Part shown: piece by piece, positions 11,801-24,300 of the stretch
Layout of the letters: the number at the start of each line of letters is the position of its first letter
Numbering within the stretch: the first letter of the stretch is position 1
Assembly (NCBI GenBank): GCA_950022295.1
Contig: OX465600.1
Coordinates: forward strand, 202,397,782 to 202,461,781
Origin: Bromus sterilis
Taxonomy: Eukaryota > Streptophyta > Magnoliopsida > Poales > Poaceae
DNA length: 64,000 nucleotides
Reading direction: 5' to 3'
Translations under genes and position numbers: made by a program
Notes under the pieces: model-generated
Told to the model about the DNA's origin: nothing
Database searches by the model: none
The model's input: the letters and a program-made list of their open reading frames with translations, nothing else

Positions 11801-13351
11801 AACCACCGAAATATCTTCAAGTTCGGGAAGGGGAAGTACATTCAAAGAATGCACTTGGGTTCTTGTTCTGGGTGAGGTATAGTTAACGGTTGTGCCTGAA
11901 GGGTGGGTGAGTTTCACGGATTTGCCTTTGCAATCCAGATAGGCATTCTGTCTTGATAGCCAATCCATGCCAAGGATGACATCAATATCTGAAGACTTGA
12001 GGGCTATGAGTGAAGCAAGGAATACTAAACCCTCAATTACTATTTGGTTACCATGGCTTACTCTATTAGTTTGCCATCTTGACCCTGGAGTTTGAATAAC
12101 CATCGGGGTGGACAATTCAACAAAGGGTAACTCATGACGAAGTGCATAACTTTCCGACATGAATGAATGAGATGCTCGTGGGTCGAAAAGAACGGAAGTA
12201 GGAACAAAATTGACTGGGAGCGTACCAAGAATGACGTCAGTGGTGTCGTCAGTCTCTTCAGCGGCAACCTGGTTCAGACGTCCACGAGTGGCGGGAGGAG
12301 CGGGTTTGGCGGTGAAGACCTTCTGGGGTGGCTTGCCACGGCCATTGTTGTTGTTATTGTTGTTGCCTCCGGCACGGGGTGGAACATTCTGGTGTTGGAG
12401 CTGGTTCTGGGGACACTCGCGAGAATAGTGGCCTGCCTGACCAGACTTGCAACAAGCTTCGAAAACAGTGCGTGGAGCTGGGTGGTTTGGTGGAGCTGGG
12501 TGGAATTGGGTGGTTGGACGAGGCGCCACATAGGATGGCCTCGGTGGGTTGTTCTGGCGGAACATGCTGTTTGGGATCCAGATCTTGCGTTTCTGGGAAC
12601 CAGAGCTGGATGAACCTTCCTCTCTAGGATGTTTGCGGAAATCATTGGGGGTGTTCATGTCCTCTGCTTTGATGGCCTTGTTGACAAGGACCTGGAATGT
12701 GGCAAAATCATGAAGGTTGAGCTCGCGACGGAGTCCACTGTTGACGCCACGACGGAACCTCTCTTGTTTCTTGGAGTCGGTGGAGACTTCTTCAGTGGCA
12801 TAACGAGCAAGTCGGTTGAACTCACGACTAAACTCGTCCACGGTTCTTCTGCCTTGAGTGAGGTTGCAGAATTCCTCACGTTTGCGGTCCATAAGACCCT
12901 TGGGGATGTGGTGCTCGCGGAAAGACGTGCAGAATTCCTCCCAAGATGCAGGTGGTCCAACGGGGCGCATATTCAGAAAGTTCTCCCACCAAGAGCTAGC
13001 TGCACCTTCGAGGTGATAGGTGGCGTAGTTAACCTTGTCGCCATCTGCAACATGGCCGGCTTGGAGCTTTCTCTCGATGCTGCGGAGCCAGTCATCGGCG
13101 TCAAGGGGCTCGGTGGAGTAACTGAAAACCGGGGGATGAAGCCGGATGAAGTCGTTCAGAGACACCATCTCATTGCGCTGTTGAGTGGTGTTGCGTGCAA
13201 TGACTTCCAGCAGGTGGTGAGAGTCACGGCGGTTCCCCTCGACCTCCATCAGAACTTGGGCCATCGTGGGTGGGGGTGGAAGGTTTCCTTCCTCCTGGTC
13301 GTTCCCACGACCTTGGTTACGACCAATCTGGCCACGTGTTCCTTGAGACAT
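8734..13351 (-). pseudogene. gag-pol: A1 gag-pol (gag, protease, RT, RNase H, integrase, chromodomain), broken
   Basis: The ATG at 13351 starts gag. The order is gag, zinc knuckle, protease, RT (YLDD), RNase H, integrase and chromo-type C-terminus, as in chromoviruses. Compared with A2 it has an in-frame TAG at 11416-11414 (CAG in A2) inside RT, so the frame runs 645 codons, stops, then continues in the same frame from 11341. A single base is missing between 9150 and 9151, which shifts the frame before the chromodomain; the correct frame resumes and reads into the LTR to 8734. The zinc knuckle has Ser in place of its second Cys and the protease motif reads DPRAS instead of DPGAS. It would not make active protein. 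Confidence 0.9.
8883..8919 (-). other. A1 polypurine tract and adjoining hairpin
   Basis: The minus strand has the purine-rich run TTGAGTGGGGGCGAGT next to the 3' LTR. Just upstream is a perfect stem GAATCTCG-GGA-CGAGATTC (8919-8901). The same stem sits beside the polypurine tract in A2 and, with a changed loop, in C. Confidence 0.75.
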
Positions 13352-13683
13352 CCTGAAGGTGAAAATCCAAAGTCAAACAGAGTTGATTTCAAGAGTCTAA
13401 TCAAGGTATTGAAGTACTGGAAGGATTACAGAGCAAAGGAAGTAATCATCTTGACAACATGGTGATAAAAGCATACAAGCCATATATTCACAAGCTGTCA
13501 TACAAACCATACATCGTTTTAGTACAAGCACTAAGCTAATACAAACGTGATGAAGATGATACATCCTTCATAGGCACTCTGACTTCCTATACATTATTTA
13601 TCTAAGCCTCTGGAACTTAGACACCTTGCTTACAATATACTAGGATACTACTACATCCTCACTAAGTAAGACCACAGGCGGTC

Positions 13684-14284
13684 TCACTCATCTCCATCTC
13701 CATAGTAGTCCTCATAAAAGTTACCCGCGTATCCCGGTAGCTGGAGGTGACCATCGGAAAACATGGAGGCTTTTGGACCCTGATATCCATTTGGGCAAGG
13801 ATGGGGCCTAGGTCCAGTGTAGGGTGGAAGCAAAGGTCCACGGGGTGGAAGAATTCCTCCAATCTCGGGCCAAGCAACTCGAGAAGGCATCTGAGTCCGC
13901 ACTGGATAGATCGCATCGTACTCCACTGATCCCACGCTCACAAAGGGTGCCAAGAGCGTCAGTGCTCGATACAGACGAACACGAGTAGCGTGGAGCTCAA
14001 AACGGAGAGCGCGTGCATCACGATCTCTGTCACTAGCAAACCTAGCAGTCACCTGGAGTGCTGGATCCTCTGCAGAGTGATCTGAGTAGAGTCCGGTGTA
14101 ATATCCCTCTTCTCCTGGAAGTGCAGCTGGGATATAGCGGAAAGAAGTCTCTCTCAGTAGGCTATGCTCCTCTCTCAGCAGTGTAATACATGAATATGCA
14201 GCATCCTGCACAGCCATGTTCTCGGTAACGCCGATGCCATGTCCAAAGTGGATAGGCTGGGTGACTCCAACGTGGTGTGGGTAG
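13684..14284 (-). pseudogene. A1 pre-gag ORF, first duplicate, 5'-truncated
   Basis: This matches about residues 60-259 of the intact pre-gag ORF of A2 (20256-21035). Its 5' part was replaced by protease sequence at the duplication junction. It ends with an acidic, aromatic tail of the GDGDE type. The longest frame starting at a methionine is 177 codons (14217-13684). Confidence 0.85.
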
Positions 14285-15521
14285 ACAATTCAACAAAGGG
14301 TAACTCATGACGAAGTGCATAACTTTCCGACATGAATGAATGAGATGCTCCTGGGTCGAAAAGAACGGAAGTAGGAACAAAATTGACTGGGAGCGTACCA
14401 AGAATGACGTCAGTGGTGTCGTCAGTCTCTTCAGCGGCAACCTGGTTCAGACGTCCACGAGTGGCGGGAGGAGCGGGTTTGGCGGTGAAGACCTTCTGGG
14501 GTGGCTTGCCACGACCACTGTTGTTGTTGTTGTTGCCTCCGGCACGTGGTGGAGCATTTTGGTTCTGGACCTGGTTCTGGGGGCACTCGCGAGAGTAGTG
14601 GCCTGCCTGACCACACTTGTAGCAAGCTCCGAAAACAGTGCGTGGAGCTGAGTTGTTTTGTGGAGCTGGGTGGAACTGGGTGGGTGGACGAGGCGCCACA
14701 TAGGATGGCCTCGGGGGGTTGTTCTGGCAGAACATGCTATTGGGGATCCAAATCTTGCGCTTCTGGGAGCCAGAACTGGATGAACTATCATCTCTGGGGT
14801 GTTTGCGAAAGTCGTTGGGGGTGTTCATGTCCTCTGCCTTGATGGCCTTATTGACAAGGACCTGGAATGTGGCAAAATCATGAAGGTTGAGCTCGCGACG
14901 GAGTCCACTATTGAGGCCACGACGGAACCTCTCTTGTTTCTTGGAGTCGGTGGAGACTTCCTCAGTTGCATAACGAGCAAGTCGGTTGAACTCACGACTG
15001 AACTCGTCAACTGTTCTTCTGCCTTGAGTGAGGTTACAGAATTCCTCACGTTTGCGGTCCATAAGACCCTTGGGGATGTGGTGCTCGCGGAAAGACGTGC
15101 AGAACTCCTCCCAAGATGCAGGTGGTCCAACGGGGCGCATATTCAGAAAATTCTCCCACCAAGAGCTTGCTGCACCTTCAAGGTGATAGGTGGCATAATT
15201 GACCTTGTCGCCATCTGCAACATGGCCGGCTTGGAGCTTCCTCTCGATGCTGCGGAGCCAGTCATCGGCATCAAGGGGCTCGGTGGAGTAACTGAAAACC
15301 GGGGGATGAAGCCGGATGAAGTCGTTCAGAGACACCAGCTCATTGCGCTGCTGAGTGGTGTTGCGTGCGATGACTTCCAGCAGGTGGTGAGAGTCACGGC
15401 GGTTCCTCTCGACCTCCATCAGAACTTGGGCCATCGTGGGTGGGGGTGGAAGGTTGTCTTCCTCCTGGTTGTTCCCACGACCTTGGTTACGACCAACCTG
15501 ACCACGAGTTCCTTGAGACAT
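14285..15521 (-). pseudogene. A1 duplicate gag-protease fragment
   Basis: Gag starts at the ATG at 15521 and is open through the zinc knuckle (CYKCGQAGHYSREC, intact) and the protease motif (DPGAS, intact) to the duplication junction. It then runs out of frame into the first pre-gag copy and stops at 14175. The knuckle and protease motif are less damaged than in the downstream copy of the same element, although one duplication made them both. Confidence 0.9.
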
Positions 15522-15849
15522 CCTGAGGTGGAAAAACCAAGTCAAACAGAGTTGATTGAAGAGTCTAATCAAGGTATTGAAGTACTGGAAGGATTATAGA
15601 GCAAAGAAAGTAATCATCTTGAGAACATGGTGATAAAGCATACAAGCCATATATTCACAAGCTGTCATACAAACCATACATCGTTTTAGTACAAGCACTA
15701 AGCTAATACAAACGTGCTGAAGATGATACATCCTTCAGAGGCACTCTGACTTCCTATACATTATTTATCTAGGCCTCTGGAACTTAGACACCTTGCATAC
15801 AATACCTAAGATACTACTACATCCTCACTAAGTAAGACCACAGGCGGTC

Positions 15850-16450
15850 TCACTCATCTCCATCTCCATAGTAATCCTCGTAAAAGTTACCCGCATATCC
15901 CGGTAGCTGGAGGTGACCATCGGAAAACACGGAGGCTTGTGGACCCTGATATCCATTTGGGCAAGGATGGGGCCTAGGTCCAGTGTAGGGTGGAAGCAAA
16001 GGACCACGGGGTGGAAAAATGCCTCCAATCTCGGGCCAAGCAACTCGAGAAGGCATCTGGGTCCTCACTGGATAGATCGCATCGTACTCCACTGATCCCA
16101 CGCTCACAAAGGGTGCCAAGAGCGTCAGTGCTCGATACAGACGAACACGAGTAGCGTGGAGCTCAAAACGGAGAGCGCGTGCATCACGATCTCTGTCACT
16201 AGCAAACCTAGCAGTCACCTGGAGTGCTGGATCCTCTGCAGAGTGATCTGAGTACAGTCCGGTGTAATATCCCTCTTCTCCTGGAAGTGCAGCAGGGATA
16301 TAGCGGAAAGAAGTCTCTCTCAGCATGGTGTGCTCCTCTCTCAGCAGTGTAATACATGAATATGCAGCATCCTGCACAGCCATGTTCTCGGTAACGCCGA
16401 TGCCATGTCCAAAGTGGATAGGATGGGTGACTCCAACGTGGTGCGGGTAG
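15850..16450 (-). pseudogene. A1 pre-gag ORF, second duplicate, cut by the A2 LTR
   Basis: This is about residues 60-259 of the pre-gag ORF, open to its normal stop at 15850. The upstream part is missing because the A2 5' LTR begins at 16451. No matching continuation is found on the far side of A2. Confidence 0.85.
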
Positions 16451-19400
16451 TGTCAGAACCCTCTGTTAGGTATGTGCTAGGGTTAGCTAGTGCCTTTGCA
16501 TCATGTCAAAATTTCAAAAAGAAATCTTGGAAATCAAATTCAAAATCAAAATGGGAGAAGGAACACCCCCCAGATGAATTAATTCAAAAGGCCAGATAAA
16601 ATCTTTTCCAAAAATTCATGTTAGAGTTTTGAAAAGTCTTATAAATGAGTATGATCACATATCAAGTGATGTGGGACCCCCCCCATGCTCATAGATTTTT
16701 CAAATTTTCAAACAGTACCTTGGAATTAAAGAAATACCCCTTTTTGATTTAAAATTCAAATCATTTGAATTTTAAAAATGTTGAAAGTTTATGAGTGGCT
16801 AGTATATATTATTATGAGGCCACATAAAAGTTTTCAGCATTTAATAAAATGGTTTGGTATTTTTATCAGAGCCAAAACAAATAAAACAGAAAGCAGAAAA
16901 AGAAAGAAAAAGAAAAAGGCTGAAAGCCACTTACCTGGCCCACCTGGCCCAGCAGAGGCGGCCCAGCCCAAAGGGGCAGGGTCGTCTTCTCCACAGGCCA
17001 GGCAGGCAGGCAGCTCGCCGCCGGCCGCGGCATGGCTGCCAGGCAGCTGCCTGGCTGCTCCCCGGCCGCCTTCTAGCGTCGTGGATAACCCCCCGTGCTC
17101 ATCCACTTCTTTCCCCCCCCTGGAACCCTCTTCCTCCTCTCTCCCGTGCGAAACCCGCGAAGCAGCCGTGACCGAGCCGGTGCACCGACGAGCCCCAACG
17201 CGGCGACAGAAGTCCTCAAGCTCCTCCACCGTGTCCAATCGAACCAGCGTCGACGACTTCGTCTTTCCCCCCGATCAATCGAAGCCCAGGAGCACTCCAA
17301 GTGACGCCAGCTTTAAGGAATCGTCGCCGGCCGCCGACGAGTCCAACCTCAAATTCGTCCACGCCAAGCACTCCCCGGCCTCCCCGAGCCCTTCATCGCG
17401 ATCAGGGTGAGCTTGCCGTTCTTTTTCCTCCATCCACGCATCCTCCGGTGCCCGTTTGCATGATTTCGACGAGGTCCGAGACCAAACGCCGCCGCTCGTC
17501 GTCGAGGACATGCACCAAAGCACCCGTTTGAACCCTGGATGGCTCGACTAGTTCCGCACACACCCCAGCTTCGTTTCTATACTCTCGGTTTCCAAATCCG
17601 TGCACAAAATGAAGAACCCGACGAGTCCAGTGCCCGACTTCCGCCGCCGCTCGTCGATATAACTTGGTTAATGTTGAATTAAAATGTGGAGTTTGAATTT
17701 GCATTTTAAATGCAATATATTCCACTTAAATAGAATTGCCTCACACATCAAAACTTATACTTCAAGCTTTAACATTCAATCATGTGCTTGGGCATTGCAT
17801 TCATATTGATTGCTACTTTGTGCTTTGTTTGTCGAGTAGAGGTGGAACCGGAGCAAGAGGTCACCCCCTTCGCTGAAGATCCAGAACCCGAACCTCGTCA
17901 GCAAGGCAAGCAAAACCCCATTGATCATGTCGATAAAATCCCACTTCCCTCTCATGTCTCGCTTATGCATTGTATAGGATGATCACCATGTTACGATTCT
18001 ACCGCATAGATGAACCCATTCCTTTGCATGACCTATCATTTTGTCACAGTAGTAAGCAAACCACAATCCTAGCAACTGTAGGAGTTGTTTGATATCATGT
18101 GGCCCCTGCAAATGTCACCGCTTATTGCATGCTTAGTATGATACCATGTTGTTACTGTGATGTGAGTCGGGATGGGAATGATCATGTTGATGATGGTAGA
18201 AAAGTGTTGGTGAATCGACCCTAATACAAGGTGAACGATGAGAGGCTGTGTAGGAGTACACGGTGGGTTGTCTCGTTGAACACCGCCCTAAGTCCGAGTT
18301 CTTGTGTGGTGATCCAAGATGAAGAGTACAACCACACATTGGGCTCACTGACCCCTCTCAACCTATTAACTCATCCCTTTCGATGTCCAGATGTCGCAGT
18401 AGTTTGGAGTTCTGGTAGGCTTGTGGCCTGGATGCTAAGTGAGAGAACGGCTCACCCGAGACCGGCTTATGCACCACGCACACATCGCTTGGGTCCACTT
18501 CGGTAAACCGGCCGGGTTCACGATTGTGGTAACCAACCCAAGTAGGCGACTTTCTCGGACTAGATCGACTATGAAGTAACAGTTGTGGTGAGCATCCTCG
18601 CTGGCACCCCTTGAATGGTGTCGAGATCAAAGGCGGTAAATGATGGTCATGTGTGTGTAGCAGTACACCCTTGCAAGGTTATCAAAACTATTCGAATAGC
18701 CGCGTCCGCGGTTATGGACTACTTGGAAAGCTTAGCTTGATTATTAGATAACTTGAACCGGATACTTCTAAAACACACCAAGATAAGTGTGAGTGCTATG
18801 GCGTGCTTTCTCGTGGGGAAGTCGAGGAAGGCACCATAGTGGTGTATTGGTTGGAGAAAGTAGTGGACTCGTGTACGCTTCTTACCTCAAAGTCTGGTAC
18901 TCGTAGTTCAGGATTAGCCAAGTCAAAGCTGGCATTTCTGCAAGTGAACCCCACCTCCCTTTACCTTGATACCTGTGCATGAGTAGTATAGCTCCTATGT
19001 AAGTCTTGCTGAGTACGCCTTTGTACTCACGTTTGCGTAATCTATGTTTTAGATGACGCCACTGACCCCGAAGGTGGCTTCTTCATCGAGCTGGACGACT
19101 GAAGTTAAGCTAGTCTAGTCCCAGTCAGCAGACTGGTTCCCTCGTGGAGGGCTTTATGTTGAATAAGGCTTCTTAAGCCAATTTGTTAAACTTGTCTGTA
19201 CTCAGACATAATTTGCTTCCGCTTTATGTTGTAATGTTGGATCACATGTTTGTGATCTCTGTGTGTACTCTATAAGAGTTATAAATAAAATGTACACTTT
19301 GTAGAGAATTGCAATGGTACCTGCTGTTCATACAACGCATGTGTGTTGCGTGTATGTTTATAACATGCATGTCTTTGTATGGGTTTTCGAGACCTTAGTT

Positions 19401-19830
19401 GTGTTTTGGCTGGCGGTCTTTCATACACCAAGTGGCCCGTAGATGTGCGCAGCTTGGGGCATCGCGATGCGATTGCTCGAGACTCCGTCTCGTGCACACT
19501 TTGTGGTATGATCGAGCCCGCCCTAGACCCCGACTAAGTGATCGGGCTGGAGTAAGTCTATGTAAGAGTTTTGAGATAGTCGGTAGTATGGTTGAGGCGA
19601 CTTGTCTTTGAATATGGGAGTTCACCACCCATATCATTTGACTTGTGTGCAGACGATGAGGACCCATCTCAGTTGATCATCCGGCCTGGATGGGATGCCC
19701 CTCACGTACGATGCTTTCCGAGAATGTTCAGTGCTTGGCCTTGTCTGCTTAGACAAGTGGGTGCGGTTCTCGGCTCTCCATATGACTATGTCTTAACTGT
19801 ACTTGCATACGCTAACCCCGGGTCCCGACA
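16451..19830 (+). repeat. A2 5' LTR (3380 bp, internally deleted)
   Basis: It runs from TGTCAGAACCC to GGTCCCGACA. A ~0.7-kb deletion near 17656 joins GC-rich sequence to ATATAACTTGG. The second half matches the A1 LTR closely. The GC-rich centre (about 16.9-17.65 kb) is unlike A1. ORFs in the centre show no known domain. A palindrome module is at 18669-18711. Confidence 0.9.
18669..18711 (+). promoter_or_regulatory. Triple-palindrome module in the A2 5' LTR
   Basis: In the sense direction: CCTTGCAAGG (18669-18678), CTATTCGAATAG (18688-18699) and CCGCG-TC-CGCGG (18700-18711). It is the same module as in A1, about 1.1 kb before the LTR end. Confidence 0.55.
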
Positions 19831-19834
19831 GACT

Positions 19835-19846
19835 TGGTATCAGAGC
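19835..19846 (+). other. A2 primer-binding site, initiator tRNA-Met
   Basis: TGGTATCAGAGC begins four bases after the LTR end at 19830. Bases 19847-20255 form an untranslated leader in which I see no gene. Confidence 0.9.
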
Positions 19847-20255
19847 AGGACTGACTGTAGGACTAGTAGCCTTGGCCGAAGTTGAGTCTAGCTTGCTATA
19901 GTTATATAGTTACTCTGGGTATATAAGGGAACAACGTAAGGCTTCTTTTTTTTCTCCTTACCCCCTTCGTTCTGAGTTCTGAGTCACCCTCATCTTGTTC
20001 TACGGGAAGATAGGACTAGGCTCTCCTCTGTCTGTTTAGCACATCTCGTTGATTGCTTCCTTATAGCCGTAGGAAAGTTGTGTCAGGTTTTCCTAGCATT
20101 GTTATAATGCTGATTTCTTACATCGTATTATGTAAGTGCTGTTTTTCATGATTGAAAGAAATTGTCATTTCTTACAATTACAGCCGTTATGCTGTCCGAG
20201 TCATTCCAGGTTTATCTCATAATCTGATGCATTTGCAAACTCCTTTCTGTTTCAG

Positions 20256-21035
20256 ATGGCAGATCTTCCCCCTCGGCAGATTGTTCGTTTGACCAGGTGC
20301 CTCGGTGTGCGTGGCCATCCCGCCACGTTGATCGAGATGATGTCCTATGTGGGATATCGATGGTACCCTGAGTATACCATCGAGGAGCAGTTCCACGACT
20401 TCAACCAGACGCAGTTCCACTGCATTGTCCGGATCTACCCGCACCACGTTGGAGTCACCCAGCCTATCCACTTTGGACATGGCATCGGCGTTACCGAGAA
20501 CATGGCTGTGCAGGATGCTGCATACTCATGTATCACACTGCTGAGAGAGGAGCACACCCTACTGAGAGAGAATTCATTCCGCTATATCCCTGCTGCACTT
20601 CCAAGAGAAGAGGGATATTACACCGGACTCTACTCAGATCACTCTGCAGAGGATCCAGCACTCCAGGTGACTGCTAGGTTTGCTAGTGACAGAGATCGTG
20701 ATGCACGCGCTCTCCGTTTTGAGCTCCACGCTACTCGTGTTCGTCTGTATCGGGCACTGACGCTCTTGGCACCCTTTGTGAGCGTGGGATCAGTGGAGTA
20801 CGATGCGATCTATCCAGTGCGGACTCAGATGCCTTCTCGAGTTGCTTGGCCCGAGATTGGAGGAATTTTTCCACCTCGTGGTCGTTTGCTTCCACCCTAC
20901 ACTGGACCTAGGCCCCATCCTTGCCCAAATGGATATCAGGGTCCACAAGCCTCCGTGTTTTCCGATGGTCACCTCCAGCTACCGGGATACGCGGGTAACT
21001 TTTATGAGGATTACTATGGAGATGGAGATGAGTGA
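20256..21035 (+). CDS. Pre-gag ORF of A2, intact, unknown function
   Basis: This 259-codon ORF lies between the 5' LTR and gag and has its own ATG and stop. It is rich in aromatic residues and Arg, with a MADLPPRQ start, a central Asp/Arg-rich segment and an acidic tail ending GDGDE. I see no zinc finger, protease or membrane segment. Two broken copies in A1 show that it belongs to the element and is not a captured local gene. Similar pre-gag ORFs are known to me only as hypothetical proteins in grass chromoviruses. A gap of about 330 bases separates it from gag, so it would need its own initiation or a spliced RNA. Confidence 0.8.
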   Translation: MADLPPRQIVRLTRCLGVRGHPATLIEMMSYVGYRWYPEYTIEEQFHDFNQTQFHCIVRIYPHHVGVTQPIHFGHGIGVTENMAVQDAAYSCITLLREEHTLLRENSFRYIPAALPREEGYYTGLYSDHSAEDPALQVTARFASDRDRDARALRFELHATRVRLYRALTLLAPFVSVGSVEYDAIYPVRTQMPSRVAWPEIGGIFPPRGRLLPPYTGPRPHPCPNGYQGPQASVFSDGHLQLPGYAGNFYEDYYGDGDE

Positions 21036-21368
21036 GACCGCCTGTGGTCTTACTTAGTGAGGATGTAGTAGTATCCTAGTATATTGTAAGCAAGGTGTCT
21101 AAGTTCCAGAGGCTTAGATAAATAATGTATAGGAAGTCAGAGTGCCTCTGAAGGATGTATCATGTTCATCACGTTTGTATTAGCTTAGTGCTTGTACTAA
21201 AACGATGTATGGTTTGTATGACAGCTTGTGAATATATGGCTTGTATGCTTTTATCACCATGTTGTCAAGATGATTACTTCCTTTGCTCTGTAATCCTTCC
21301 AGTACTTCAATACCTTGATTAGACTCTTGAAATCAACTCTGTTTTACTTTGGATTTTTCACCTTCAGG

Positions 21369-24300
21369 ATGTCTCAAGGAACACGTGGCCAGATTGGTCG
21401 TAACCAAGGTCGTGGGAACGACCAGGAGGAAGGCAACCTTCCACCCCCACCCACGATGGCCCATGTTCTGATGGAGGTCGAGAGGAACCTCCGTGGCTCT
21501 CACCACCTGCTGGAAGTCATTGCACGCAACACCACTCAACAGCGCAATGAGCTGGTGTCCCTGAACGACTTCATCCGTCTTCATGCCCCGGTTTTCAGTT
21601 ACTCCACCGAGCCCCTTGACGCCGATGACTGGCTCCGTAGCATCCAGAGGAATCTCCAAGCAGGCCATGTTGCAGATGGCGACAAGGTCAATTATGCCAC
21701 CTATCACCTTGAAGGTGCAGCAAGCTCTTGGTGGGATAATTTTCTGAATATGCGTCCCGTTGGACCACCAGCATCTTGGGAGGAATTCTGTACGTCCTTC
21801 CGCGAGCACCACATCCCCAAGGGTCTTATGGACCACAAACGTGAGGAATTCTGCAACCTCACTCAAGGCAGAAGAACCGTGGACGAGTTTAGTCGTGAGT
21901 TCAACCGACTTTCTCGTTATGCCACTGAAGAAGTCTCCACCGACTCCAAGAAACAAGAGAGGTTCCGTCGTGAGCTCAACCTTCATGACTTTGCCACCTT
22001 CCAGGTCCTTGTCAACAAGTCCATCAAGGCAGAGGACATGAACACCCCCAACGATTTCCGCAAACACCCTAGAGATGACGGATCATCCAGCTCTGGTTCC
22101 CAGAAACGCAAGATCTGGATCCCAAACAGCATGTTCCGCCAGAACAACCCACCGAGGCCATCCTATGTGGCGCCTCGTCCACCCACCCAGTTCCACCCAG
22201 CTCCACGCACTGTTTTCGGAGCTTGCTACAAGTGTGGTCAGGCAGGCCACTACTCTCGCGAGTGCCCCCAGAACCAGATCCAGCACCAGAATGCTCCACC
22301 ACGTGCCGGAGGTAGAAACAACAACAACAATGGTCGTGGCAAGCCACCCCAGAAGGTCTACACCGCCAAACCCGCTCCTCCCGCCACTCGTGGACGTCTG
22401 AACCAGGTTGCCGCTGAAGAGATTGACGACACCACTGACGTCATTCTTGGTACGCTCCCAGTCAATTTTGTTCCTACTTTCGTTCTTTTCGACCCAGGAG
22501 CATCTCATTCATTCATGTCGGAAAGTTATGCACTTCGTCATGAGTTACCCTTTGTTGAATTGTCCACCCCGATGATTATTCAAACTCCAGGGTCAAGATG
22601 GCAAACTAATAGAGTGAGCCATGGTAATCAAATTGCAATTGAGGGTTTAGTATTCCTTGCTTCACTCATAGCCCTCAAGTCTTCAGACATTGATGTCATC
22701 CTTGGCATGGATTGGCTATCAAGACAAAATGCCTATCTGGATTGCAAAGGAAAATCCGTGAAACTCACCCACCCTTCGGGCAAAACTATCAACTATACCT
22801 CACCCAGAACAAGAACCCAAGTGCATTCTTTGAATGTACTCCCCCTTCCCGAATTTGAAGATATTCCGGTGGTTCGTGACTTCCCGGATGTCTTTCCTGA
22901 AGAGCTGCCGGGCATGCCACCCGACAGATGTGTAGAATTTATAGTGGATCTTGTTCCCGGAACCGCACCAATTTCCAAACGCCCTTATAAAATGGCCCCA
23001 CATGAGTTAGCTGAGCTAAAAACCCAACTTGATGCTTCGTTGGAAAAAGGCTTCATCCGCCCTAGCTCATCGCCATGGGGTTGCCCCGTTCTGTTCGTAA
23101 AGAAGAAAGATGGAACAGAAAGGATGTGCGTAGACTATCGCCCGCTAAATTTAGCAACGATAAAGAACAAATACCCACTGCCCAGGATCAGTGATCTTTA
23201 TGATCAACTTGCAGGATCCTCCGTCTTCTCCAAGATGGATTTAAGATTAGGTTATCATCAGATCAGAATCCGAAACGAGGACATTCCCAAAACGGCTTTT
23301 ACTACTCGTTATGGTCTTTACGAGTACACTGTCATGTCCTTTGGTTTAACCAATGCCCCCGCCACATTCTCACGCTTGATGAATTCGATCTTCATGGAGT
23401 ACCTAGATAAATTTGTTGTGGTTTATCTTGATGATATTCTCATCTACTCGAAGAACGAAGGAGATCATGCCGAACACTTAAGGCTGGTATTGATGAAACT
23501 TAGAGAGCATCGCCTGTACGCTAAATTCTCCAAGTGTGAATTCTGGCTACCAGAAGTGACCTACTTAGGCCACGTACTTTGAATCCCGAGAGAGTTCAGG
23601 TCGTCCTTGACTGGACTCCACCTGAATCGGTTAAGAAAGTTAGGAGTTTTCTTGGCCTAGCCAGCTATTGCCGTCGCTTCGTCGAGAACTTTTCTAAAGT
23701 TGCAAAGCCTCTAACTGAAATCCTCAAGAAAGATAAGAAATTCCAATGGACTCCCAAGTGCGAGGAAAGCTTTCAAGAGCTAAAAAGAAGATTGACTTCC
23801 GCACCCGTACTTGCACCTCCAGACACCAAAAGGGATTTCGAGATCTATTGTGATGCATCACGACAAGGGTTAGGATGCATACTTCTGCAAGATCGACATG
23901 TGGTAGCTTATGCTTCACGCCAGTTGCGGCCACATGAAGAGAACTATCCTACCCATGACCTTGAACTCGCTGCCGTAGTTCAGGCTCTAACAACTTGGCG
24001 ACATTACCTCCTTGGTAATCGTTGTGAGATCTATTCCGACCACCAAAGCCTCAAATATATTTTCACCCAGCCAGATCTTAATCTCAGGCAAAGACGCTGG
24101 ATTGAGTTGATAAAAGATTACGACGTAGCAATTTCTTACACCCCAGGCAAAGCCAATGTCATGGCTGATGCACTAAGTCGTAAGTCGTACTGTAACAACC
24201 TCATGTTGCAGCAGTATCAACCACTTCTTCATGAAGAATTTTGCAAGCTCAACCTTGAAATTGTTCCTCATGGCTATCTTTCAACCTTGGTGGCGAAACC

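Larger units (their letters stand above)
12112..16450 (-). repeat. 2.17-kb tandem duplication inside A1
   Basis: Unit 1 (12112-14284) and unit 2 (14285-16450) are near-identical direct copies. Each runs from the protease coding region through gag to the middle of the pre-gag ORF. The junction at 14284/14285 joins pre-gag ORF sequence (GTGTGGGTAG) to protease sequence (ACAATTC). Unit 2 ends at the same pre-gag position (GTGCGGGTAG), exactly where the A2 LTR begins. Confidence 0.9.

Noticed and set aside
12629..13465. 278-codon plus-strand ORF opposite A1 gag (similar ones at 14799-15599 plus and 21333-22067 minus)
   Set aside because: They are exact antisense shadows of gag, explained by its codon use. 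No domain is seen and the sense strand is clearly coding.
16778..17410. 210-codon Pro/Ser-rich ORF in the A2 LTR, and similar GC-rich ORFs near 8.1 kb, 28.9 kb, 33.5 kb, 35.7 kb, 42.4 kb, 58.7 kb and 63 kb
   Set aside because: Stop codons are rare in GC-rich DNA, several frames are open together, and no domain is visible. Only the shared layout and splice donor were kept as a finding.
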